From Aplidium turbinatum (Eukaryota > Chordata > Ascidiacea > Aplousobranchia > Polyclinidae): 64,000 nt of DNA. How positions within the stretch are numbered: position 1 is the stretch's first letter; every line of letters starts with the position of its first letter. The DNA lies in NCBI GenBank assembly GCA_918807975.1, contig OU964934.1, positions 930,001 to 994,000 on the forward strand, read 5' to 3'. Shown here piece by piece: positions 21,227-36,200 of the stretch. The notes under the pieces are model-generated. The model was not told the DNA's origin, did not search any database, and saw nothing but the letters and a program-made list of their open reading frames with translations. Position numbers and translations under genes: made by a program.

Positions 21227-23409
21227 TTGCAATTATTGTGACAACTAGCCTACGTCATATGGGGTGTCCAACTATCGTATACGCCCCAAGGTGGGCGTCT
21301 TTAAAAGTAGCGCACTACCGCTCCAAATCGATAAAAGTAGCGCGCGCTATACCGTTACTTCTCTAGCCATTTTTGCCTCAACAACTGACAGAACCACTCT
21401 GTGACGATTATTCGTTAACACTGCCATTTCAACGTCGTCATAGAAACATGTTCTAGGTGAAATTTCTTGTTGCGCATCTTTCAAAAACTAGAGCATTTTA
21501 AAATGCGAGTCGCTGAGTCCTGCTCTCTTCAGCACGTGTTTTCCAGCGGAGAAAGATCTCTCCACCACAGCACTGGAAGGAATAGAGTGTTGTATAAACA
21601 GAGACGTTATAAACCGGCACTAAAAAAGCTCAAAAACTTGCTTCTGTCTGAAAATTAAATAGACCGCCTCCACTAGACTTTTTTTATGTACCGACGTTTC
21701 ATGCGATGACACCAACACACCAAAAATTCATCCTCGCAGTCGTGACTGGTGTTAGTGTCACTCTTGTCGGTATCAACGTGGCTTGATGTTTCCCGCAATG
21801 GTCGAACGATTTTTGTCTTGATGTTTTCACGGGTTGTTTCCATAAATTTTTTTTCAAAAACGAGTTATTGTTTTCACATTAAATTGGAAAGTAGCGGGAG
21901 TGCAACTGAACAAAATGTAGCGAGTCTCCGCTGCATTAAAACAAAGTAGCGCGCTACTGCTCACGCCGCATGAAGTGTCCATATGCCGCATTGGGTGTCC
22001 AATCGAGATAAGGTCCAACTCGCCAACATCGCATGGAGTGTCCAACTATCCTTCAACAGCGCGAAGGAACCTTCCGTCAGAGGGCTACCAAGAGCTGAAC
22101 AACAAAAAGTCGATCTGGAAACTGGTCGCATGCAAGCTGCACAAAAAGACTTTCCTCTGCAAGAATGAGCGGATGGGCAAACTTCTCGATGTTTCTTAGA
22201 TGTTGACCAAGCGACAAATGCATAGCATAAGAACACGGTGTGGAAGCTCTTGCCTGCGGATAGCGTTGCAAGACAGTTCAATATATTGCACAAACATCGT
22301 ACAATTTGAAGACAGTGCCGAACAACACTCCAAAACAAAACTGTGAAGATAAGTTGGTAAACAGACTTCACCAGGAAACGTTCCAACCACAACATCCCTA
22401 CAAAATTACGTCAGAGTATGGTAAGGCAACGTTAGCGCTATGCCGAAGAAACAAATTCAGCTACTTGTGAAGTCTTCACAATCCAACTGTCAGAGCTGAA
22501 TGACAATCCTCCCAGTGATTGAAAGGTTGCCTCCATTCACAGGATAGGACCAGCAGAGGGCGATAAAGAACACGGAGAATTAACAATGTTACAAAAACAA
22601 AACGTCCTAAGAGAATCTGTGAAGTTACGTATGTGTGAGCCCAGAAGCAAATAAATAATGCGAGACATGGACAGACGGCAGGTCGGTCCATCGCAATCAA
22701 GACCGGCACGTAGTTTGGATGGTATTTTACTGTACATCTGAAAGATGTTTTACGTGTGCAGCAGATTTCAACCTTCAAGCGACGTGGAGATCTAGGGATC
22801 GGCAGGTGGAAGGAGACCTCGCTCGGCGGGAAGCTTTCCTACGTCTTCCACTGCAAGTAAACGCACACATTACATTGTGTCGTAATAAAACTTATGGCCT
22901 GGAAACATGATAGCATTGGATAGTGGCCATGTCTCCAAGCAAAAAACATTCATTGTCGCAATGAACCAAATGCGAGGAGAGTCATCAACAATGACTTATG
23001 CGCCACCCAGTGGTGCAGTAACAATCTCGTACCGCCAAAGTGATCAGGAAGCAAGTTAATTACGTCATGGAAATAGAATGAGCATTAAAAATTATAATGG
23101 AACTTGTTGGCTCAGCTATTCAAGACCGCACACGTCAGTAGGACAACATTCTATTGAAAATATTGTTCAAGGGTATGGAAAAACAAGGTTGGATCTTGAC
23201 TTGGAAGGTTTATTCTTTGGTGACAACCACGTAAGCGAGCACTTTTTTCTAATCACGTTTTTAATTGGTTTCATTGCAAAATGTAGCTCCTGCGCTAGAT
23301 TAAACAAAAAAGTAGAATGCGGATAAAAAAATACATATTTGTGACCAGTTTTAAACATCACACAAACTGGTTGGTTGGTTTTGAATCTTGACCCTGGGAC
23401 TGACAAAGC
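21227..23409. other. Intergenic stretch, no gene recognised
   Basis: Short diverged repeats of the form GCATGGAGTGTCCAACTATC occur near 21,258, 21,967, 21,987 and 22,030, with AAAGTAGCGCGCTACT-type segments at 21,306-21,345 and 21,940-21,960. Open frames here are short and overlap on both strands. I see no convincing gene. Confidence 0.5.
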
Positions 23410-23656
23410 CTTGATAGATTATTCTTGGTAGTTTCGCATACTTGTAGAGGCTCTTGACGCAGGGTCGGTTACCGAGATTGGCAGAGTGAAGTTTTCCGAT
23501 TGTTGAAGTCTTGTTGCCGGGGAATTATTCCATCCATTAGATGCCGGTGAATGGAGAGCAGTCCTTAGAATGCGTTGCTCAAGCGCCCACCCCGAGAGCC
23601 GAACCAGCGCCGCGTGATCTTGAGTCGGGCGTGTAACCACTGAGCTAACGGAACGG
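23410..23656 (-). repeat. tRNA-headed SINE-like repeat
   Basis: On the minus strand a tRNA-like head (CGTTAGCTCAGTGGTTAC with a B-box-like GGTTCGGCTC) lies at about 23,575-23,655, with an unrelated body beyond it. The tRNA fold is poor, so this is not a working tRNA gene. Confidence 0.5.
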
Positions 23657-23812
23657 ACAACTAACTGCCAATTGCAAATTCAATCTGGCAGCCCTGCAAG
23701 GGTATATAGCAACTGATTGAAGGAGTATGTTTTAAATCTGATTCATTCATATTGAAAAGAACACTTCCCACTTTCTCCGCAAGAGCCTTAACAGCAGACC
23801 AGTTAGTTTTTT

Positions 23813-24232
23813 TCACACCAAAAAAAAAATCCATCTTAAGTGACAACAGTGGCGTAAAAATCTTCGTGAATCAAACTCTCTGAACCCAAGACATTGGGGG
23901 CAACATTTTTTACAATCAAAGCCGGTAAAAGGATAGACCAGCTGAGCCAAAGAAGATTCAGTTAGCTTAAACAATTGAGCCGAAAAGATAAAGTTAGATA
24001 GATAAAACGTTCCCTCACGTAATATTAGTCTCGTACCTCGGCCATCCACATCCGGGTCTAAAGACGCCATCGAGGTCGCATCAAGCGATGAAGAATCAAG
24101 AGCAAGAGCTTCTAGCGACACGGCATCCAATGAAACAGCATCAAGAGCTACTTCTGTATCTTCTGACTCTTCAACTTCGATTCCCACCTCCACTCCACAG
24201 ACCTGGAGATACTTATTTGGTTGATTTGGAAG
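23813..24232 (-). CDS. CLEC16A: CLEC16A exon 24, last coding exon; 3' limit uncertain
   Basis: After an AATGCAG acceptor the frame encodes [10 protein letters not shown] and a very acidic run ([20 protein letters not shown], with repeated LDAVSL units), then stays open to a stop at 23,813. The vertebrate tail has a similar acidic Ser/Leu segment. A donor-like GTACGA at 24,036 could end the exon earlier. The residues after it (Cys-rich, basic) look less protein-like, so the true C-terminus may be in an exon I did not find. Confidence 0.6.
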   Translation of the reverse strand, partial: LPNQPNKYLQVCGVEVGIEVEESEDTEVALDAVSLDAVSLEALALDSSSLDATSMASLDPDVDGRGTRLILREGTFYLSNFIFSAQLFKLTESSLAQLVYPFTGFDCKKCCPQCLGFREFDSRRFLRHCCHLRWIFFLV

Positions 24233-27200
24233 CTGCATTAAATGACTAGCTCGGTTGTCCACCTGTCTTGGATGCGTGGTTAGCCGAGCTATGGGAAGCC
24301 CATTGAAATACGTTACAAGCCAACAGTACCTCCTGTGGGAGCTCCTCCGAGCTGATCACGACGCTCCCTCCTCGTTTGTGGCTCTTCTTAACGTTTTGAC
24401 TCTCTTGATCTGCTGACGTGGTAACCTCCAAATCCGTCCCCGGTAACGCTGGGACATCTTGAGTGGGAGCAAGTGATCTGGCAGGGGAGACCGGGAGTCC
24501 GAGGCTTCCGATTCTCCCGGAAGATTGTCGGGATGCTGCATGGCCTGGTCGCTTGAGGAGGGGATGGACGCGAGCAGTAGGGGTCCGGGAGAGGTCGCGC
24601 ATGGGAAGAGGGAGGCCCTGCCGACTCCCATCAGTGAGTAGGACTTGTGGTTCGGCGATGGCGCGAAACTGATTTCGTGGCGTTTGGTAGCCTGCAAATG
24701 CGATGACATCACAACTTAGGTATTGGCTGACGCCATTGAAACCGGTCGCATATGACCAAGTCTAGTTGGCGTCCACAAAGAAACAAAGCCCGTAGCAACT
24801 TACCTGAATTGAGGAGATAGCTAGAGGAGAAGGGGTCATCGTTGGTGTCGGCGGGGAGGCCCAGGAGGACAGCGATGCGACGGCTCTTCAAGTGGCGTGC
24901 CCTCATGCGGCCTTTGGTAAGCCTCTGCTTGGCGGCCATGCACCTTCACAAAAGCAGCGTCAGTGTTGATTGGCACCCACTGTAGCAATGCGCAGGTCGT
25001 TAACCACTTACCTGATGTGGTCATCGAACACGAAGTTCGCTGCGAGGACTGGCACTCGACGCGCGCTGGATGGATTGTGAATTGTGACGTGTAACGCTCT
25101 GCTGTCGTCCGGATCGCCGCTCACTTCAACGTCCTGAAGAAACGTCAGTCACTTAGAGCTGGCAAGCTACGAGCATCATCCATGCGCAAGTCAACATTCC
25201 TCACATCGTTTTGTTGTTTGATAGAAAAGTTGGAGATGCCATCAAACAATCTTGCATTGTGATTGAACACACAAAACATTATATTGTCGGATGGAGGCTC
25301 AGGCATAAAAACTTATAACGTGGTCGCACGAACTTGCAAGAGCCCTGAGAACTTGACCACGCCCCATCCCAGTCGCTTGCTGTCAGGTTCGACCAGGATC
25401 AGCTGGTAGAGGTCGACCACGAGAAAACGGCGATGTCGCGATTCCTTCTTGACAACGGTGCAGGCTATAAGGTCGCTGTTGTCTGCGGTAAGCACGCATT
25501 GTAACAAGTTGTGGCACTCACATAACGCAACCGCGTCTGTTGGTTTACGAAGCAAAACTGTAAATTCGATAACACGATTGCATTTTTGTCAAAACTACAT
25601 TTTTGATGCAGTCTAGCTATGTTTACGTCGCTGCAAATTATTTCATGTTAACCTCAAGCACTGTGCAATACAGTGACTCACTCTGAGTACGTTGCTGTTG
25701 CTCACTGCTTCTGCATTCCAGCACTCCGGTGAGTGAAAGCACCTCTTGGCATGCTTTTCACAACATTTTAAAGATCTAACGTAAAGCAAAGGTTGCTTGG
25801 ACAAAAACGATTTCATCTACAGTACAAATCTCTTGTAGGCATTGTGCAACAAATACGATAAGAGAGTGCTCAAGCACTTCAGAAACAAAACACCAACAAG
25901 ATGTGCTCACTGAGGTCGAGCTTGTCGTCAGTCTGGATGCAATCCTGCTCCCGAGTCAAGGGAAGTTGCGTCTCCGCTTCCTTGCACAGCGTCAAAGAGA
26001 GGTCGCGGAGGGCGAAGAAGACTCCGATCAGCTGCAGAAACAAGCAATTAGGACGAGCCGCACTTCCTCAGATCAATCGAAACGCTTAACTTCGCTACTA
26101 CGCTGCTGGTGACGTCATGCTGCGACGATGACCACATAATGACGTACCCTCCTGCTTTGCTCGGTGGGTCCGCAGGGGAGTCGTTTCATAAAGTCGATGC
26201 CGGTCAGTGGGGTAACCGTCGGAGGGAGCAAGAGGGAAGAATCCATCATCAAGTATTCAACGTTGAGAGGTTTGTTCTATAAAGGTGGGCACTTGTTAGA
26301 TGTGCCGCCGTAACAGACCATGCAGAAGTGTGTGAGAGTTGAAAAGGTTGTGAAAATTGTATCGGAAGCATGCTGTGAAACGAATATCGCGCCTTTCTCA
26401 AACAACTGGCTGGATATATGGATCAAGACTTACCCGAAATGTCCTGTACTCATCCTCAAATATATCAAGGAACATCTCCTCCTCCTAAATAAACAACTTG
26501 CAGTCAGTGCAACTCATCCTATTCCGGTGTACATTACAGGGTGCATCAGATCCCTATGCTTTTGTCATTTTAAAAACTTTCTACTGGCAATTTAATAAAA
26601 GTGTTGTAAATCATAAAAAACAATTCTGTTAAAACTTTAAATCATCTACTAGGTCCATATCGAACTCATCTCTGCGGCCATCATGATGCAACACAGATCA
26701 AATACTGAAAGAAATGTGAAGACAAACTCATTTTACACGACCGCGTAATTTTCGTACGATTTTGTTTTGTAACCAAGTAAAGGTGAAAGCACCTTTAGCG
26801 CCGATAGAGCTGCCTTGGTGTGGCTCGTTAGTACATTCGCACAAGTTGCAGCTTACCTTCAAGCTCTTCTGCAAGCTCTGCATGCTTTCCGCTCTGTATT
26901 GCTGCAATAAAATATACGTGAGAATATAAACACCATTTAGTTATATGCTTGAACGTATAACTTACTGTTATATCTTGAACAAACTTTTCAACCATTTTCG
27001 TTTAACACGTGAGCATGCACTTTGCGGTGTACGACCTAATGCCGCGAGCACGAATGACGCAATACATAAATGGCGCAAGACTTGGCTTTTCTTGTGTCCG
27101 TTGTTGAGGTTGAGCGGGTCGGAGAAAACGCAGTTTGATAGCTTGTGCAAACATTGCCCATGCCATGACACTTTGTTTTATTGGTACTCTTCTCGAGCTG

Positions 27201-30200
27201 CATTTTAAAAGCAGCAGCAATTTTCGAATCTTGAAATTTTTTGACACAATTTTTTTCTTAGGAAATTTTAACTTATTAGGCGCCTTTTCGCCGTCAATAG
27301 TCGCGTGACTCTGCTGCTAGGGCACCAGGTTTCGTGGCGGCAAGTCCGACTCCACCTTATGTTGGATACGGGTGTTTATTGCAATAAGGTTGCAACCGCC
27401 GCACAAGTCTAAGGTTGTTTTTTTATCAAATCCATACTTTCGCACGAACTATGCTTCGACTCCTCCTACTTTGTCCATAGATATTCCATGCGACAACAAG
27501 GCTATCTTTCCTTGGTATCTTATCTGTCACTTTCTGAACATGTGCAGTCAAAGTGACGTCATCGATTGGGTTTCAATAGACACGTGGCCAATAGCCTTGT
27601 GGAATAACCAATTAAGGCTTTGATTTTCTGTTGTGGAATCCAGGCTTTCACCTGGTGATTGAAGATTTAGATTAAGAGGATGGGAAGGCAAGGAAACCAA
27701 TCTTTGTGTCTACCTTCAGGCGTGTCTTTGCCACCAAAGACACAACTAATCGAACGGACACCCATTCGAGCGTCGAGTCAGGACTAACCACTCGACTGTA
27801 CAGCTAGATAGAGCGAGATGTTGCAGGCGAGAAGTGGCTCACCTCGATGGAAGTGATGTGCTGCTCCAACAAGACACACAGATCTCGTTTCACACCAAGG
27901 TCCTTGAGCAGGATGGCTGCCAGTCGCAGAGTAGCCAGACGAACTTTGCTTTCTAAACAAAGTATCATTGTGAGGGTACAAGGGGATTGAAAGGAGGGCA
28001 TTGAAGGAAACAATCGACCCAGTGATGCAATAACACGTTAAAAAATGAATGACGTACCCGGTTTGACAGCCTTGCTGATGATCCGCAGCAGGCGTTCAAT
28101 CAACCAATGACTATACGACTCGCACCTCTCTTCGGATGACGTCATCTCCACCACTTGCTTCAAATTGGTGCTGATACCTGTTCAACAATCCTCATATACA
28201 AATTACAAAGCATCAACATCCGTGCTGCGAGCCGTAAATACAACCAGGCCGGTGAAGTCGGGCGAAAAATATACGACTCCGACTCCTCGATTGATTACTA
28301 GCCGACTCTGATTTTACTGATGCCGATTTTTTTAAACTTTAGAATTATTTCAAAAAGTAACAATTAATTTTATGAGACGTAGTGCATGAAAGTTGTGTTG
28401 TTGCAAGTCGTAGACTTTTGGTGTTATTTGTTGCATTGATATCTTCGTTGTAAGGAGTTTAAAATTCAATTAATGTCCAAGGCAGTGGTTCCCAACCTTT
28501 TTAGACTTGTGGCGCCCTTCAGAAGAGAAAAATATTTTGTGGTCCTCGGCACCCGGTGGCAAACCAACGAACTTTCACCTCGAAAGCAGCAGGTTGTTAG
28601 AACAAACTTCATCGTTTCATATCAAAGGGTTTAAAACATGAAACTCATAACTTCTCTGCTTGACTTTCAGCCTTAATGCAGTGTGAAGAAAGTTCGCTTG
28701 TTGTGCGTGTCCTTAAGAAAGGCAATTAACAATAACACCTTCAGAAATTAACATAGTAATAATGACATTTCAATTTTATTTGGAAATTGAATAATTGAAT
28801 GCCACTTTGAAATAATACTTTATTATAAAAAAACAAAGTAAAGTTTACTTAACCAAAGTCAGCATGAAACTTACTAGAAAGGCATATATACTCCCCTTAG
28901 CACAGTGGTTCCTAATTGTATTCGAAGCGAGCCAAATTTTCTAAAAAATGAAGTTTGAAAAATTTTGCAATGCAAGGACCTGATATTTTATATTAAAGGC
29001 CTCCAGAAAACAATAACATTGACATAACAACCCACAACAATACAAGGGTGCCACACTAAGAATTTGTGACGGCAAAACATCATAGACTGATAAGGTATGA
29101 CAGAAAATTGAAAAAGATGTAAAATAATCGTCCATAAAAACTTATATTAGCAACAATGACCCTAGCTAACCATTTGAAGACAGGTAAAAAATAAACACAA
29201 AAATAACTCGTGGCACCCTGGTTGGGAACCACCGGTCTAAGGCAAGCAGGTTGGCGTTTATTGTTTGTCATTTTGTATCAAGTCGGAGTCGGCCTTTTTA
29301 CGATTCCGAAGCAGTTTTGGTACAATAAGCTCGAGTCCACAAAGGGTCATCCAGGAGTCTGGCACCCCCCAGAGAGCAAAGTTGATAATTGCCACAATGT
29401 TACACCATTAACGAACGAGACTAACATTCAAGTGGTCAGTGGAATAGCCAAATAACGTCACAACATCAAGTTCAAGAACAGCCAACTCACCTGCGTCTGC
29501 GTCGTCCAAGGGCAATTTAAAGTAAAGAAATCTTCTCATTTTAAACAAATATGAATAAAATACAAACTGCTTGGTTCATGATTCCATAACTTAAGAAAAA
29601 TGGATTGGATACAAATATCATTAGAATCCAAAAATCAGTTGTTCGTTTCGTGTTCAAAAGGAAATGGGATGTGGCAGCATTCCGAAACATGGCTCATAAA
29701 CATTAGTAACCAATTATAACTTAAAGTAGTAAACGCTAAAGTGCATACAAAATCAGCACGTCACCTCTGTTGTGGAGCATGGCATAAAGCAGGCACAACG
29801 CGAACAAGGCTCCATAGTCGTTCTCCGTGCAATTCAGTTCGCTGTATATCGTGTCGAGGAAAGGGCGGCTATCAACATTGCTTCGTTAGAATCATACGCA
29901 TCTCGCAAACCGAAGATCGTTGTTATTAAAACCAAGACATGTTGTTCACATCGCAACTTAGCTTGTTGCCTTAGCAAACTGGTCAATACAGCTCAAAAGT
30001 TATCGAACTAGAGTGAAGGACACCAGTTGCTAAGCCTCGCTGGGTCATGGCAAGGGTTTCAATTTTTGGAAAGGTTACAGGGACTCACTAAATTCTAGAT
30101 GCACTAAATTGATGAAGGAACACACCTGTCAGTGAGGATACCGGCGCTAGTGGATGATAGTTGCTCGTCTCCGTCTGAAGCTGTTCAAACAAAACCGTGT

Positions 30201-33200
30201 TGGTGACATGAGGTGACACTATGCAATTCGGCATTATTCGCTTCAGTTAGTCACCAACTCACCACAACTGGGATGACCCACAATTGACGCGTCAGTGTCG
30301 CGCTGGAGGACACGGCTCGCAGTGCCGACCGGGATTTGGTCGAGAGACTTTAGATCACTTGGAGAAGACACGCTCTCATGTCGCTCATCATCGATTTCAT
30401 CCTCGGAGTCTAAACGAAAGAAATCATCCCTGCACATAAACTGCTTTATGATCAAACAATGCACAACGACGTTCACGCAAACCTAAGTTCCGGAAGTTGG
30501 GTCTTTTTCTGCGCTTTCTTTTCTTGTGCAAACGTTTGGAGCATAAAAGTTTTTCTAAACTTTCTGGCTGCTCCAAAAAGTTGGGCTGGTCGGAATCCTG
30601 TAAAAAAAGGCATCGCTAGTCTCCAACGGCCGTGATTGAACAAACAATTATGAAACCACTCTCAAAAAGTTGGATAAAACAAACAGGGTTGATCTCTAAG
30701 TGGTCAAAACTGGTTTTGACCACTAAGCGGTTTAAACCTGGTTTTAACCGGTCAAAACTAGGTTTAAACCGGTCAAAACCCAGAAAAATATTTTTATGTA
30801 GTGAATGGTCGGCTACCTGGGCTATTTAGGAAATATAAAAGTAGTTGTGAGTTGTGACCATTTTGATATGCAGGCCTCGAAATAGCTGGCGGCCAGGGCT
30901 GCCTGAACTTTCATTAATGCCCGCCAATACCGACCTGTCAGGCAAAATTTGATGGCAAATGTTTTTCATAAAAAAAAATTTGTTGGAATAAATTCTTTTA
31001 CCGGTACTTCAGTTAGCTGTGCTAATTGTTCATCGTTCTACCAAGCATTTTTTGGTTCATCAGAAACTTATTTTTAGAATTTGAATTTTCTCAATAATTA
31101 AAATACCCATATTTTACGGACCATAAGGCGCAATTTAAATCCTTTTTTTCCTCATAAACTGATCGTGCGCCTTATAAGCCGGTGCGCCTAATGTATGGAT
31201 CAAGTAGTGCATTATTGCCTACACTTAACACCAGTACCGATACCGTACTATTATTATATAAATAAACCACCGTCTTACACAATAAACTAGGGTAAAAACA
31301 ACTAGCAACTGTGATATTCACTAGGTTCATTTTTTCTTTTGCTCATTGTACTATTGTGACTTGCTTACATTTATTAGGCATTTTTGTTTAATGAGCTTTA
31401 TATGGTAACCCATACTCCTTAAAATACTTTGCGTTCTATAGCCCGGTGCGCCATATGGCTGAGCAAACAACTAATCAAAGCAATTTATTGACAGTGCGCC
31501 TTATAATCGGATGCGCTTTACGTCCGCAAAATACGTAACCAACTGATTGAAATAACAAAAATAAACAGAGAAAATGAATATTTTTTGTTCCAAATCCAGC
31601 ATTTAGGTTATTGTTAATCAAAACAAAACATAGTTGAACACCAATGTTACTAAACATGGAGGGTAATATTTTTAATTCAATTGAAAAGCAACTTGATTCA
31701 TACACTAAAGGGGTTTTGACCAGTTTTGACCAGTAATAGGTGGTCAAAACTGCCCGGTTTAAACCAGATTTTAACAGGTTTTAACCGGGCGGTTTAAACC
31801 GCCCCGGTTTAAACCGATCAACCCTGAACACAAATGGCCCATTAACTTACCGTTCCATCAATGGACAATAATGATTCCAAGTTCTTGTTAAAGATCACTT
31901 CAGCCAGTTGATAGACCAGCGGCTCGTGGTGAAGGATGAGAAAGACCTGAAAGCAAAGTAACATTGAACGTCCACCGCTATCGGCGCCAACACCAAGCAC
32001 CTCAGTGACCACTGACCACCATCACATTTCCTTGGGTGAGGGAATAAGAACATGGTCCACGCTCTCAGCATAAACGTTCAAATCTCGGGAGAGACAGTGT
32101 TTACAATGCACTAACTTCATCTGGGTGAGAGTGATCACGTCATTGGGACCGCCAACAAGCGCAAACGCTTACATCAACACTCCAACCGAGATACATTTAA
32201 AAAATTGTAACAGATCATATTGGGGAAAAAATTGTATTGCGAAATAAATCCAGTTTGAACAGCAGGGCTGGTTTATTCGACCTTGCTATGAAAAAACACA
32301 CCAGTTGTTCATACACATCATTCGCGAAAGATACCACTCAGTCACAGCGACAACGCGCGGGTCGCCGTGCCGTGCTAACGATTATTAACTTACCTGCGAT
32401 AGTAGAAACAACGCGACCACAGAACTGACAATCGGGAACTCCTGCAAACAATACGTCAGTAAAGCAACATAATATCCGCCAACCAATCAACAAACAGCGC
32501 GTGCAGTGTCGATGCAAAGTAACTCACAGATTCGTCACCAGGGGCGCCATCGGCAAGTGAGCGCACATACAGCGGCAGAAAGAGTCGGTGCAGCAGATGT
32601 TCGACAAGCACATCGTTGAGCAGGCTGTTGTTGAGTGCGAGAATGTCGTTCAGGTAGTGCATGTGATCGAGATGTTCCGCTACCAAATCCCGCAATCTAT
32701 CGCTATGCTGGTGACTGAAACATCGATGTTATCTGAATGTACTGGACCATCGGAGACAGAATACAATGCTCCATGGAGTGGAAAGATTGAAAAACACTGA
32801 GCTAGAAACTAATCAGGTTGGAACGTAGAACTGCTCGAATCCAATTCGATTTACATTTTTCAAGTGGACACCCAATGACGCTGACACGATGTTATCGTGT
32901 ATGATTTGGGATGGCAACAACGTGAGCCAATACATACCGGTACTCCCTTTATTCAATGAGACATCATGTTGCTTTATTTAAATTGTATTGCACTTTTATC
33001 ACACTGAAAAGGGTTTCTTCAACGAAATGAATGTCACAAATTTTTAGGAGTAGTCAGTAAACAAGTCGGAAAAAATAATTGTTTTTTCAAAACAAAATTC
33101 TTCACCACTGAAGTTATTTCGCAATGAAAATGAAACAACATTTTTTCTTCTAGTTTTAAAGCTGGTATGCCGCGATACCAAATAACAAACTTGCAAGTGG

Positions 33201-36200
33201 AGTGAAACAAATCATGCATGTTGAATTTTAAGATTTGTGGCAGAATTTATGGGTTTCATTTCAGAGCATACAAATTGTTTCGATTTCAAAATGAAAAATG
33301 TCGTTTGCGAGAAAACAGAAGTTTCAAAAGCGAAACTGCAACAATTGCGCACTTTGATAACGTGTAGCTGCGTTGCCATGGCCACCAACATGTTGATTCG
33401 GCTTCAAGTTAAATAATCCGATTAGAGTTTGGTTCAATTGCCCTCAAATTGATTGTAATCGTAGACTGTCTGCATTCATTTGCCGCTATATATATATATT
33501 TAGTGAATCGGTCAAAAATTGTTAGTGAAACTATTTGCACATGTTAAACGTAAAGATAAAATTCAGTTAGTCTAACTAATGATAGAACCAGGAAACTGGG
33601 TAACAATTCTGATCGGTTAGCACGCTGCAAGGTATCGCAGCACATCTGGTGAATGGTGATCCTTGCGAGCGGTCAGGTAAACATTGAACAGAATCAAACT
33701 CACTCCTCGTTGCTCCTGACGCACTTGTCCACCTCCCGTACGTGTTCGGCTATAAACCAGACAAGGTTGGAGAAGTAGGGGGCGGCTGTCTTGTCGCAAA
33801 TGAACCGCAGCATGGACGCGTCGTTCACTGCCGATGCAAAGTCAGCGGCCGGTAGATTATTGTGGGCTTATGACGTCAACAAGTAACAGGTCGGAGAATA
33901 TTTAGTGCACCAGAGCAGGCATGGGACCAGGTGGAACACAACAGCATCCCGGTAGTAGTCTACGCGCGGTAGTCTCGCAGGATATCATCATATTCACTGC
34001 CTGTAGAGGCAGCAGTTTGCGCTGTTTCCGACTAATTCCTCGATACAATATCAGGAAGCAACCGCTCACAATTGCGGCCGGAAACCAATAGAAAACATGA
34101 CAAACCGTTCAACATTCGAAGCGCTTGCGAAAGGGATGAAAAAATAATTAAATAAAATCAGGTTTACTGCGCCCACAAACCTTGTTCTTCGCACAAATCT
34201 TTTCGTAAATTTCGTGTTCGTACGAAAAGCATAGCAGCTTAAGTGGCTCTGTTTACAAAGGTTTTAAATCCAACACAATAATCGAGGCAATTTAACCAAA
34301 ACATATTGAAAATGAGTCATGCAGCAGCTGATTCTTAATGGTTACTATTATTACAGTATATCACAATACAGTTTCAATCTAAGTTGTAATCTCTTTAAAC
34401 AATTTCTATCTTTTTAACTACGCAATGCGTACATTTCCATTACGTGGAAACTAACTTTCTGCAGCATTCAAATGCCGTAAATTCAATTAAAATTGAGTGA
34501 TGTAGTTATCACGTCAGTCAAATCACTACAATTTATTTAAATAATATTGTTTACATAAAATTGTTTACTCGTATGGTACCAGAAGAATAATTAACTTTCT
34601 ACAATAAATGTCTTTCTACAGTATAACAAATCCAATCAAAACACGCTTTAAGAAATAGGAAGCACTAGAGAGGTATTTTGGCAACAATTTTTTAAGAAGA
34701 TTTTTAAACATTGAGCTTTCTTCAACCTGTTTTTGCGAAACATCAGAGCAAACACACGATAGTCACCTTTATAGACGTTGAGCGTAAGGGTTCGGACCGC
34801 AATTCGCACCATCGTTTCAGAGTGGTTGAAGAACTTGATCGCTTCGGTGTACAAAGCGAAGTCGTCGGTGTGCTGCGTTAAGCGACATATTGTTTCCTAT
34901 TTATTTCGTTCACAAATTTCAACGTAACATCAGCTTTAGTTTAGCTTTGTTTGTTCAATTGAATTAAGCAAGTTAAGATAAAATCACTATTCTGTGGAAA
35001 CGCTACAGGGTTGAACCAACTTAATATGATTATGAATGAAACTATCATACGTTGAAATATCTGTTTCCACTTCTAGAAAAGTCACTACAGTATTTGTATT
35101 AAACTAGAATTCAGCAAAACATTAAATCCGTGTGCCCCTGTTCAAAATAGTCCTATAAGACATACAAAAGAAAAAATCTATTTCGTTCAAATTTGGCCAA
35201 CTGCAATTGTGAAAAGATAGTTATTTTCTGAAAATTAGTATGTATGTGCTTATAAAGTAAGTTGTATTCCAAATTTCCAGTTTTAATCCGACAACGTCTC
35301 CATCACCAAGGGTGGCGGGATCCACTTCCACGTGCCACAATGGCCTCCACATCAACCTGTTTAAAGCGCCCTCTCTTGTCAAGCTGACCTTGCTACTTTC
35401 CTCCCCAACTTGCCTTTTCCACATTTTTTTGGGTCTTCCTTGCTTTCTGCGACCCTCCACTTGCAACAACGCTCTTCTCAAAACATCATCTTCATCCCTT
35501 CTCAAAACGGGTCTTCTACTATTCGGTGAGTCCGATTCGGTGAGTTCCTAACCTCTAACCCCTATCCCCTAACCTTAAAACGGCAATGAAAATTAGGCTA
35601 CAGTACCCAATAATTAAAAAAAAAAATCAAAAAATCACTGAATAGGGATCGGACTCACCAAATCGGACTTACCGAATCGGACTCACCGAATCGGACTCAC
35701 CGAATCGGACTCACCGAATCGGACTCACCGAAACGGACTCACCGAAACGGACTCACCGAAACGGACTCACCGAAACGGATTCACCGAAACGGGCCATTCC
35801 GTCTCAAAACATGCCCATACCACCTCACTGCATTCGTCTTCGCCAACTTATCAACATTTTCATTCAACATCATTGCAAGTTCATAAGTTCTTCAGTATTC
35901 CTTTTGTCCATCAGCTTCACACCACACGTTGCTCTCACCATCGCTCTCTCAGTTCTTTTTAAAATCGCCAATTCGTTTTCCCGTAAGCACCATGTCTCAC
36001 TTCCGTACAGCATTGCAGATCTCACACAACTAGTATATATTCTTCCTCTCATTTTCAATGGAAATCTTCTACCACATAACAACTCTCAACACTCTCTGAA
36101 TTACACCCAACCAAACCTTACTCTTGCAGTCACTGCCGCTTCACATCCACCACTTGCATTCAATCTATCTCCTGGATAACAAAAAGTATTCAGTTCACTG

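Noticed and set aside
21961-22395. 144-residue minus-strand frame as a host gene
   Set aside because: Several overlapping frames occur on both strands, it has no motif, and it overlaps short GTGTCCAACT repeats.
35650-35795. CRISPR-like series of short direct repeats
   Set aside because: The units are contiguous, about 16 bp long, with no spacers; it is a minisatellite inside a mobile element in animal DNA.
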